Below, one piece after another: positions 1 to 5,374 of a stretch of 6,171 nucleotides of DNA. Within the stretch, counting starts at the first letter, position 1. Each line of letters starts with the position of its first letter. The stretch lies in contig JAGMBN010000075.1 of assembly GCA_023129655.1 (NCBI GenBank), positions 1-6,171 of the forward strand, given 5' to 3'. Source of the stretch: a bacterium (GTDB lineage: Bacteria > JAHJDO01). A model generated the notes under the pieces. It worked only from the letters and a program-made list of their open reading frames with translations, did not search any database and had not been told where the DNA came from. A program made the position numbers and the translations under genes.

Positions 1-806
1 GCAACAGCTTTAGCAGCTATGACATGCATCAGTGGCCCTCCCTGAATACCTGGAAAAATCATTTTGTCTATTTGTTTTGCATATTTTTCCTTGCAGAGAA
101 TCATACCTCCGCGCGGCCCTCTTAATGTTTTATGTGTAGTGGTAGTAACAAAATCAGCGTATGGAATAGGGCTTGGATAAATTTTTGCCGCAACAAGTCC
201 TGCAAAATGAGCCATATCCACCATAAGATATGCATTTACTTTATCTGCGATCTTTCTGAATGCTGCGAAATCTATTATGCGAGGATAAGCGCTGGCGCCT
301 GCAATTATCAATTTAGGTTTCTCTTCAATAGCTAATTTTTCTACATATTCATAGTCTATGGTTTCTGTTTTCTTACTCACTCCGTAAGAGATAATATTAA
401 AATATTTCCCTGAAAAGTTTACCGGACTGCCGTGTGTTAAATGTCCGCCATGGCTTAAATCCATACCTAGAATTGTATCTCCAATATCCAGCATGGAAAA
501 ATAAACCGCCATATTTGCCTGTGAACCGGAATGCGGTTGCACATTTGCATGTTCAACTCCAAAAATCTCTTTTGCTCTCTTTATTGCCAAGTCTTCAACA
601 ACATCAACAAATTCGCATCCACCATAGTATCTTTTGCGAGGATAGCCTTCTGCATATTTATTGGTCATTACCGAGCTCTGAGCCTCAAGCACGGCATCGC
701 TCACGAAATTCTCTGATGCAATAAGCTCAAGAGTTGAAGATTGTCTTTTTGTCTCATTATAGATTGCTTTTGCTACTTCAGGATCAGTTGTTTTTAAATT
801 ACTCAT
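1..806 (-). CDS. glyA: Serine hydroxymethyltransferase, N-terminal two thirds (cut by window edge)
   Basis: Cytosolic PLP enzyme that interconverts serine plus tetrahydrofolate with glycine plus 5,10-methylene-tetrahydrofolate, the main source of one-carbon units. My translation of the minus strand from the ATG at 806 gives 268 uninterrupted residues and then leaves the window; full-length family members are about 415 aa. Family motifs appear in order: LELIASENF near residue 27, KRYYGGCEFVD near 58, HSGSQAN near 92, H125 in LTHGSP, DMAHFAG at 197-203 (PLP-contacting Asp and His), and TTTTHKTLRGPRGG with the Schiff-base lysine at K226. No frameshift was seen. The start lies 1 nt after the rpiB stop, so translational coupling is likely. 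There is no good Shine-Dalgarno, only an A-rich AAAAAG stretch, and a GTAG hairpin repeat lies just upstream. Last visible gene of the left operon. Confidence 0.98.
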   Translation of the reverse strand, partial: MSNLKTTDPEVAKAIYNETKRQSSTLELIASENFVSDAVLEAQSSVMTNKYAEGYPRKRYYGGCEFVDVVEDLAIKRAKEIFGVEHANVQPHSGSQANMAVYFSMLDIGDTILGMDLSHGGHLTHGSPVNFSGKYFNIISYGVSKKTETIDYEYVEKLAIEEKPKLIIAGASAYPRIIDFAAFRKIADKVNAYLMVDMAHFAGLVAAKIYPSPIPYADFVTTTTHKTLRGPRGGMILCKEKYAKQIDKMIFPGIQGGPLMHVIAAKAV

Positions 807-807
807 A

Positions 808-1305
808 TTACTTTTTGTAGGGGTCGGATAAATCCGACCCAAAACTCATGTATTTGCTTTCAATTTCTTTAATTTTTTTTATTCTTTGCTTATGACGAGG
901 CGCATTACTGAATTTTGTCCGAAGCCATACTTTGACTATCTCCTTTGCCAGTTCTTCTTCAACTACTCGTCCGCCAATTGCCAGAACGTTTGCATCATTA
1001 TGCTCTCTGCTCATTTTTGCAGTAAATACATCATTACACAAAGCCGCCCTGATGCCCGGAACCTTATTGGCTGACATAGACATACCCAAACCTGTTCCAC
1101 ATATCAATACGCCTTTTTTATATTTACCCACTCTTACCGCTTCAGCCAGCGCTAATGCAAAATCTGGATAGTCAACGGCTTTTTCAGATGATGCGCCAAG
1201 ATCAGCATACTCATAACCCAAGTCTTTCAGAAAGGGTTTGAGAATTTCTTTTAAGTGCCATCCACCGTGATCAACAGCTATTGCGATTGTATCTTTGTTA
1301 TTCAA
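808..1305 (-). CDS. rpiB: Ribose-5-phosphate isomerase B (RpiB/LacAB family)
   Basis: Isomerises ribose 5-phosphate and ribulose 5-phosphate in the non-oxidative pentose phosphate pathway; cytosolic. The 165-residue product has D12-H13 in the AVDHGG motif, the catalytic cysteine C69 in ICGTGLGMS, the anion-hole glycines that follow it, ANKVPGIRAA, and H102 in the EHNDANVLAIGGRVV block. R137 and R141 match the phosphate-binding arginines near the C-terminus. The start is TTG at 1305, inferred because no ATG or GTG fits before the first beta strand. It overlaps the end of the phosphatase gene by 8 nt, indicating coupling. The family usually ends near residue 150; here about 13 extra residues (MSFGSDLSDPYKK) are encoded mostly by a palindromic repeat, so the tail is probably a repeat-derived extension. 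RpiA is the non-homologous alternative isomerase; the motifs exclude it. Confidence 0.97.
   Translation of the reverse strand: MNNKDTIAIAVDHGGWHLKEILKPFLKDLGYEYADLGASSEKAVDYPDFALALAEAVRVGKYKKGVLICGTGLGMSMSANKVPGIRAALCNDVFTAKMSREHNDANVLAIGGRVVEEELAKEIVKVWLRTKFSNAPRHKQRIKKIKEIESKYMSFGSDLSDPYKK
817..840 (+). repeat. GTAG-foot REP-like hairpin, copy A (in rpiB 3' end)
   Basis: A 24-nt unit: foot GTAG, left arm GGGTCGGA, loop TAAA, right arm TCCGACCC. The arms are perfectly complementary over 8 bp. It lies inside the last codons of rpiB, 11 nt upstream of the glyA start, and encodes the GSDLSDPY part of the RpiB tail. No T-run follows on either strand, so it does not look like an intrinsic terminator. 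Confidence 0.85.
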
Positions 1306-1765
1306 TTTTCTTTATAATCTTTCTTAAACATTTCTCTATTTCTTCCAAGCAATATTTATATGCGCCGTAGGATAATCCAATAGGGTCTGCTACATCAGAA
1401 TTCTTATCCTCTATTTCGGCAAATTCTTTAAGTAGAAATATCTTCTTTGTTTTTTCTGAACAGGTATGAAATACCTCATCCTTATGTTTCTTGGTCATTA
1501 CCAGAACAATGTCAGCTTTATTTGCTATTTCCTTGGTTAATCTATTTGATCTGTATGAAGATACATCTATGCCTCGCTCAGTCATAATTTTCTGTGTCAT
1601 GTGAACCGGAGGGAATCCTTCAACCGTATGAGTTCCGGCAGAGATAATTTTATACTTACTGTATTCCTTAACTCCCTTTTCAGAAAGCATCTTTTTAAGT
1701 AATCCCTCAGCCATAATACTGCGGCAACTGTTTCCTGTGCAAATGAAAAGAATAGTCTTCTGCAT
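1298..1765 (-). CDS. Low-molecular-weight protein phosphatase (tyrosine or arginine phosphatase, YwlE/Wzb-like)
   Basis: A 155-residue cysteine-dependent phosphatase of the LMW-PTP fold, cytosolic. The P-loop CX5R is near the N-terminus as C9-T-G-N-S-C-R15-S, followed by MAEG. The general-acid aspartate is D127 in DPIG, at the usual distance from the C-terminus. Length is normal for the family. The ATG at 1765 is preceded by AGGA with 8 nt spacing. Its neighbours rpiB and glyA match the Bacillus ywlE-ywlF-glyA order, where YwlE is a protein-arginine phosphatase. YwlE has Thr at the P-loop position occupied here by S13, while classical tyrosine phosphatases have a bulky aliphatic residue there. 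A small hydroxyl residue leans towards phosphoarginine, but substrate is not decided by this. ArsC-type arsenate reductases share the fold; the retained DPIG acid favours a phosphatase. Confidence 0.93.
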   Translation of the reverse strand: MQKTILFICTGNSCRSIMAEGLLKKMLSEKGVKEYSKYKIISAGTHTVEGFPPVHMTQKIMTERGIDVSSYRSNRLTKEIANKADIVLVMTKKHKDEVFHTCSEKTKKIFLLKEFAEIEDKNSDVADPIGLSYGAYKYCLEEIEKCLRKIIKKIE

Positions 1766-1798
1766 ACACCAAATCCTAGCATGAGCTGGTAAGTTAAG

Positions 1799-2794
1799 TC
1801 AAGAGAGGGTTAGGGTAAGTTGCAGCTCCAAGTAATTCTGAACATAATCAAAGACAGCCTTCTTCAAAGATGTTATAGGTCTTCTGTACCCTGCATGACG
1901 AAATTTGGATATATCAGCCTGAGTGAAATATTGATAAGAATCCTTTATTGACTCAGGCATTGGGATATATTTAATGTCAGGTTCAATCTTCAATGCCTCA
2001 AAAATCAGTTCTGCAAGTTTGTTCCATGTCTCTGCTCTGCCCGTGCCAATGTTGAATATTCCATTAACATCAGGATTATCTAAAAAAAACAAGGTCATTT
2101 CCACAGCATCCTTTATATACAAAAAATCCCTTTTCTGCTCACCGTGCGCGTATTCCGATTTATGGGATTTAAAGAGGGACAGGCATGCCTGTCCCCTACC
2201 ATTTTTTATCTGTTCAAAGGCCTTGATGACCATGCTTCTCATTTCTCCTTTATGATACTCATTTGGTCCGAAAACATTGAAGAATTTAAGTCCAGCAGCT
2301 TGTTTCAGTAATCCATTTCTCTCTGCCCAGAGATCAAAAAGATGCTTGGAATAAGCGTACATATTCAGAGGACAAAATTTATACAAGTCCTTTTCATCAT
2401 CGGAATATCCATAAGAACCATCTCCATACGTTGCAGCGCTGGAAGCATAGATAAAGCGCGCATTGCGCTTAGCGGCATAAGCAGCAAGATGCTTGGTATA
2501 CTCATAGTTATTCAGCAAAAGATAATCTGCATCCTGCTCAGTAGTATCCGAACACGCTCCCATATGAATTAACGCACAGACACCTGTTTTAAAATCGCCT
2601 TTAAGCACTTTCTCAAGAAAAATATCTTTATCCATGTAATCCATGAACCTAAGACCTCGTAGATTCTTCCATTTGCCACTTTTTCCTAACTCATCAACAA
2701 CAAGAATATTAAACTCTCCTCGCTGATTTAATTTCCACACAACAGCGCTTCCAATAAACCCCGCTCCGCCAGTAACAATAATCACTTTTCGCAT
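1799..2794 (-). CDS. hldD: ADP-L-glycero-D-manno-heptose 6-epimerase
   Basis: Short-chain dehydrogenase-type epimerase that converts ADP-D-glycero- to ADP-L-glycero-beta-D-manno-heptose, the last step of precursor synthesis for the LPS inner core. Counting from the ATG at 2794 (331 aa): nucleotide-binding TGGAGFIG at 8-15, GACSDTTE, SSAATYG near 118, catalytic Y146 and K150 in YAYSK, HKG with K182 (counterpart of the second acid/base of the E. coli enzyme), KRDFLY, and FNIGTGRAETW. These follow E. coli HldD closely along the whole length. The start is uncertain: TTG 2812 has no Shine-Dalgarno; ATG 2794 has AAGGA touching it; GTG 2785 has that AAGGA at 9 nt and would give MIIVTGG, as in E. coli. 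Residues about 198-206 come from an in-frame palindromic repeat, and the last residues LTLTLS come from a repeat-like tract. First gene of the left operon. Confidence 0.95.
   Translation of the reverse strand: MRKVIIVTGGAGFIGSAVVWKLNQRGEFNILVVDELGKSGKWKNLRGLRFMDYMDKDIFLEKVLKGDFKTGVCALIHMGACSDTTEQDADYLLLNNYEYTKHLAAYAAKRNARFIYASSAATYGDGSYGYSDDEKDLYKFCPLNMYAYSKHLFDLWAERNGLLKQAAGLKFFNVFGPNEYHKGEMRSMVIKAFEQIKNGRGQACLSLFKSHKSEYAHGEQKRDFLYIKDAVEMTLFFLDNPDVNGIFNIGTGRAETWNKLAELIFEALKIEPDIKYIPMPESIKDSYQYFTQADISKFRHAGYRRPITSLKKAVFDYVQNYLELQLTLTLS
1803..1816 (+). repeat. Possible fragment of a GGGTTAGGGT-type dispersed repeat at the hldD 3' end
   Basis: The tract GAGAGGGTTAGGGT covers the last codons of hldD and yields the low-complexity tail LTLTLS, which has no counterpart in E. 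coli HldD. The string resembles a common dispersed bacterial repeat from memory. A single short copy in the window cannot prove this. Confidence 0.3.
2176..2199 (-). repeat. GTAG-foot REP-like hairpin, copy B (inside hldD)
   Basis: A 24-nt unit read on the minus strand: foot GTAG, arm GGGACAGG, loop CATG, arm CCTGTCCC. The 20 nt at 2176-2195 are a perfect palindrome. It sits in frame within hldD, in the loop between IKNG and LFKS, encoding part of GRGQACLSL. Foot, GGG/CCC ends and length match copy A, while the inner stem differs. Confidence 0.88.
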
Positions 2795-2832
2795 TCCTTC
2801 AACTTTTGACAAACTAAAAATTAGTTGCTATC

Positions 2833-2846
2833 ATTCTGCACAGAAT
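2833..2846. promoter_or_regulatory. Small inverted repeat at the hldD transcription start (possible operator)
   Basis: ATTCTG, a 2-nt spacer and CAGAAT form a 6-bp perfect inverted repeat. It overlaps the edge of the predicted hldD -10 box and the predicted start point near 2838. The position suits a repressor site, but such short symmetry occurs by chance in AT-rich DNA. Confidence 0.25.
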
Positions 2847-2873
2847 TTTAACAAGTAAATTACAAACTGTCAA
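2845..2873 (-). promoter_or_regulatory. Sigma70-type promoter for the hldD-phosphatase-rpiB-glyA operon
   Basis: On the minus strand TTGACA (2873-2868, 6 of 6 consensus) is followed after exactly 17 nt by TAAAAT (2850-2845, 5 of 6). The predicted start is near 2838, about 44 nt upstream of the ATG at 2794. This is the best promoter match seen in the intergenic gap, and it reads into hldD. Confidence 0.7.
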
Positions 2874-2895
2874 TTTAATCCATAATAAATAAAAT
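2867..2895 (+). promoter_or_regulatory. Candidate promoter for the rnf operon, overlapping the hldD -35 box
   Basis: On the plus strand CTGTCA (2867-2872, 4 of 6) is followed after 17 nt by TAAAAT (2890-2895, 5 of 6). The start would be near 2902, giving a leader of about 95 nt that contains repeat copies D and C. It is weaker than the divergent hldD promoter and shares the same -35 bases. Other weak boxes exist in this AT-rich gap, so this is a candidate only. Confidence 0.4.
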
Positions 2896-2924
2896 GACAA
2901 AATTCAAAAATTTAATTTGGGAAC

Positions 2925-2949
2925 GGGCAGGGGCAAGCCCTGCCCCTAC
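2925..2949 (-). repeat. GTAG-foot REP-like hairpin, copy D (rnfC leader, inverted partner of C)
   Basis: A 25-nt unit read on the minus strand: foot GTAG, arm GGGCAGGG, loop CTTGC, arm CCCTGCCC. It is non-coding if rnfC starts at 2998. It faces copy C across a 19-nt spacer, with the two GTAG feet pointing at each other. Confidence 0.88.
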
Positions 2950-2968
2950 ATTCCCCGGTTTCCACATT

Positions 2969-2993
2969 GTAGGGGTGGGGCTTGCCCCCACCC
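2969..2993 (+). repeat. GTAG-foot REP-like hairpin, copy C (rnfC leader)
   Basis: A 25-nt unit on the plus strand: foot GTAG, arm GGGTGGGG, loop CTTGC, arm CCCCACCC. It differs from copy D at two stem pairs, both compensated on the other arm. It ends 4 nt before the ATG at 2998 and therefore occupies the place where a Shine-Dalgarno would be expected. Confidence 0.88.
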
Positions 2994-2997
2994 TAAT

Positions 2998-4323
2998 ATG
3001 ATTATGATAAATTCAAATTTTTACGGGGGAATTCATCCGGAGGATTCTAAAACCAGCACAAATACAAAGAAAATTTTGAATCTTCGCCCTCCTAAAAAAG
3101 CAATCATTCCCCTGCTGCAGCATACAGGCACGCTATGTGAGCCGTTGGTTAACATTGGAGACATTGTTAAAGTAGGGCAAAAGATTGGTGACGCACAGGC
3201 ATTTATATCTGCGCCTGTTCATGCCACAATATCAGGTAAAGTAGCAGACATTTGTCCTATGCTGCATCCTTTAGGGACTAAAGTTATATCTATTATTGTA
3301 GAATCTGATGGGGCCGATACATGGGCTATTGAAGAAACAAAAAGAGAATGGAAAACGATTGAACCGGAACAAATAAAACATATTATACGGGAAGCTGGTG
3401 TTGTGGGACTTGGTGGAGCGGCGTTTCCAACACATGTTAAACTCAGCCCACCGGAAAATAAAAAAATTGATACATATATTTTAAATGGCGCTGAATGTGA
3501 ACCGTTTCTAACAGCTGACCACAGGCTAATGCTGGAATATGCAAAACAAGTTGTCGCAGGGCTCAAAATCTTAATGAAAGCAACTAACGTAAAGAAAGGT
3601 ATAATTGGTATTGAACGAAATAAACCCGACGCATTTAGAAAAATTGCAGATGAAATTAATAAAGAACCTGATGTTAATATTAACGTAATATCACTTAAGG
3701 TAAAATATCCTCAGGGAGCTGAAAAACAGCTTATAAAAGCTCTCCTGAAACGTGAAGTGCCAAGCGGCGGACTTCCAATGGATGTAGGAGCGATAGTCAG
3801 CAATGTCGGAACCTCATTTGCAGTATATGAATCTGTTGTAGAGAGAAAACCTCTGGTAGAGCGGATTGTAACTGTAACAGGAGAAGGCATCAGGAATCCG
3901 CAAAATCTTAGAGTAAGAATAGGAACTCCTTTTTCAAATTTAATAGAAGCGTGTGAAGGAGTCAAAGAAGAAATAGGCAAAATAATAATGGGCGGACCAA
4001 TGATGGGTATTGTTCAACGCACAGCGGATGTTCCTGTAATTAAAGGCACATCCGGAATACTTGTGCAAACAAAGGATAATGTTTGTGACGAGCCTGAGGA
4101 ATGTTGTATAAGATGCGGCAACTGCGCTAAAGTCTGCCCTATGAAAATACTGCCTAATGTAATAACTAATTTAGTAAAAAATGACCGGTTTGAACATGCA
4201 AAAGAATACGGATTATTGGATTGTATGGAATGCGGAGCCTGCACGTATGTATGTCCTGCGCGTATACCAATAGTCCAGTATATAAAATATGGGAAAACAA
4301 AAATGTCATTGCGAGGAGCGTAA
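2998..4323 (+). CDS. rnfC: Rnf electron transport complex subunit RnfC
   Basis: Peripheral subunit of the Rnf ferredoxin:NAD+ oxidoreductase, the site of NAD(H) and electron exchange. Counting from the ATG at 2998 (441 aa, normal length): FYGGIHPEDSK near the N-terminus, a lipoyl-like barrel with APVHATISGKV, the NuoF-like GLGGAAFPTHVK at 137-148, ECEPFLTAD at 166-174, then two 4Fe-4S motifs with cysteines 370/373/376/380 and 409/412/415/419. The frame stays open upstream to TTG 2917, but those 27 residues are translated hairpin repeats ahead of the family's normal N-terminus, so I reject them. ATG 3004 is an equal alternative. Neither start has a visible Shine-Dalgarno. The C-terminus after IKYGKT ends as KMSLRGA, encoded by another repeat. 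First gene of the rnfCDGE operon. Confidence 0.97.
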   Translation: MIMINSNFYGGIHPEDSKTSTNTKKILNLRPPKKAIIPLLQHTGTLCEPLVNIGDIVKVGQKIGDAQAFISAPVHATISGKVADICPMLHPLGTKVISIIVESDGADTWAIEETKREWKTIEPEQIKHIIREAGVVGLGGAAFPTHVKLSPPENKKIDTYILNGAECEPFLTADHRLMLEYAKQVVAGLKILMKATNVKKGIIGIERNKPDAFRKIADEINKEPDVNINVISLKVKYPQGAEKQLIKALLKREVPSGGLPMDVGAIVSNVGTSFAVYESVVERKPLVERIVTVTGEGIRNPQNLRVRIGTPFSNLIEACEGVKEEIGKIIMGGPMMGIVQRTADVPVIKGTSGILVQTKDNVCDEPEECCIRCGNCAKVCPMKILPNVITNLVKNDRFEHAKEYGLLDCMECGACTYVCPARIPIVQYIKYGKTKMSLRGA

Positions 4324-4377
4324 GCGACGAAGCAATCTTAAAAGACGAGATTGCTTTACCTTCGGTTCGCAATGACA
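4304..4377. repeat. 74-nt long-palindrome repeat between rnfC and rnfD
   Basis: The outer arms TGTCATTGCGA (4304-4314) and TCGCAATGACA (4367-4377) are perfect 11-bp inverted repeats. Inner arms AAGCAATCT (4330-4338) and AGATTGCTT (4348-4356) form a second 9-bp stem with a 9-nt loop. It contains the last six codons and stop of rnfC and ends 16 nt before the rnfD start. The ATTGCGAGGAGCG motif is one I recall as a dispersed intergenic repeat in many bacterial genomes; copy number here is unknown. No T-run follows, so termination is unlikely. Confidence 0.85.
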
Positions 4378-4393
4378 GAAGAGGTGTTTTTAG

Positions 4394-5374
4394 GTGAACA
4401 ATAACAATCAACTGCTTAGTCTTTCGATATCCCCACATATTCATTCCAACCTATCCGTCAAAAAGATAATGCGAGATGTTATAATAGCCCTTGCGCCAGC
4501 GCTTGGTATGGGAGTTTATTTTTTCGGCATACAAGCATTATATACAATTGTGATAAGCACCTCCACAGCCCTAATAACTGAAGCGGTCATATCCAAAATA
4601 AGAGGACGCAAAACTATATCAAATGGCAGCGCTATTGTAACAGGGCTTTTGTTAGCAATGATAATTCCTCCAGGCGCACCTTTATGGCTGCCTGCGGTTG
4701 GATCTGCGTGCGCTATAGCACTGGGAAAAGAAGTATTTGGCGGTCTAGGACGCAATATATTTAACCCGGCGCTTATAGGCAGAGCAATACTTATGGCTTC
4801 ATGGCCTACTTTTATGACCACATGGCTTGCGCCGCAACCAGGCTGGTTCAGAAGAATTGACAGCATAACCAGTGCAACTCCATTAGCAATAGTAAAGCTT
4901 AATCTGACCCAAGAACTTCCTTCTTATTGGAATTTGTTTATTGGGAATGTAGGAGGATGTATTGGAGAGACATCTGCTTTTGCCCTGCTGCTGGGCGCAA
5001 TATTCTTATTTATAAGAAAACGAATTTCATGGCATGTCCCTGTTTCCTACATTGGGTGTGTAGCGCTGCTTTCATGGATATTCGGTAAGGATGGCGGCTT
5101 ATTCACAGGAGACGCATTATTCAGCATACTGAGCGGAGGATTAATTCTTGGCGCTTTTTTCATGGCAACAGATTATGTAACAACGCCTATAACACCAAAA
5201 GGAAAGATCATATTTGGATTAGGAGCCGGAATAATAGTGGTTATGATAAGATTAAAAGGCGGATATCCGGAAGGAGTAGCATACTCTATACTATTAATGA
5301 ATGCTGTTACTCCATTAATAGACAGGTGGAAGTGGACAATACCCAAGAGAATTCCCCCTTTGAAGGGGGATTAA
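4394..5374 (+). CDS. rnfD: Rnf electron transport complex subunit RnfD
   Basis: Integral membrane flavoprotein of the Rnf complex, homologous to NqrB, in the electron path coupled to Na+ or H+ translocation. The 326-residue product is strongly hydrophobic, with at least eight likely membrane segments. It starts with the typical SPHIHSNLSVKKIMRDVIIALAPA region and contains NGSAIVTGLLLAMIIPPGAPLW, FGGLGRNIFNPALIGRA and, near 255-270, ATDYVTTPITPKG. The covalent-FMN site is T162 in DSITSATPLA. GTG at 4394 is the start, supported by AAGAGGTG 7 nt upstream, just beyond the 74-nt repeat. The last residues IPPLKGD and the stop lie in a repeat shared with the rnfG translation start. NqrB is the main alternative identity, but the adjacent RnfC with two 4Fe-4S motifs settles it as Rnf. 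Confidence 0.97.
   Translation: MNNNNQLLSLSISPHIHSNLSVKKIMRDVIIALAPALGMGVYFFGIQALYTIVISTSTALITEAVISKIRGRKTISNGSAIVTGLLLAMIIPPGAPLWLPAVGSACAIALGKEVFGGLGRNIFNPALIGRAILMASWPTFMTTWLAPQPGWFRRIDSITSATPLAIVKLNLTQELPSYWNLFIGNVGGCIGETSAFALLLGAIFLFIRKRISWHVPVSYIGCVALLSWIFGKDGGLFTGDALFSILSGGLILGAFFMATDYVTTPITPKGKIIFGLGAGIIVVMIRLKGGYPEGVAYSILLMNAVTPLIDRWKWTIPKRIPPLKGD

Noticed and set aside
434..724. Open frame of 96 codons on the plus strand.
   Set aside because: It is antisense to a fully conserved stretch of glyA, with no recognisable domain or ribosome site.
801..849. ATGAGT occurs on both sides of repeat copy A, suggesting a target-site duplication.
   Set aside because: Removing the repeat with one copy would fuse rpiB to glyA in frame, so it does not restore a sensible ancestor. 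REP-like movement is also not expected to duplicate targets. A 6-nt match is easily chance.
817..2993. CRISPR-like or tandem array formed by the GTAG hairpins.
   Set aside because: Copies are scattered, in both orientations, lie partly inside genes, and lack regular spacers or cas genes.
2917..2997. Upstream extension of rnfC by 27 codons from TTG 2917.
   Set aside because: The extra residues are a translation of two hairpin repeats and their spacer, precede the family's usual N-terminus, and have no Shine-Dalgarno. The frame is open only because GC-rich repeats lack stops.
4304..4377. Intrinsic terminator between rnfC and rnfD.
   Set aside because: There is a strong palindrome but no T-run after it, and rnfD, rnfG and rnfE follow in the same operon.
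4166..4444. Minus-strand open frame of 92 codons across the rnfC-rnfD junction.
   Set aside because: It overlaps the second 4Fe-4S motif of rnfC, the 74-nt repeat and the rnfD start, all explained on the plus strand.
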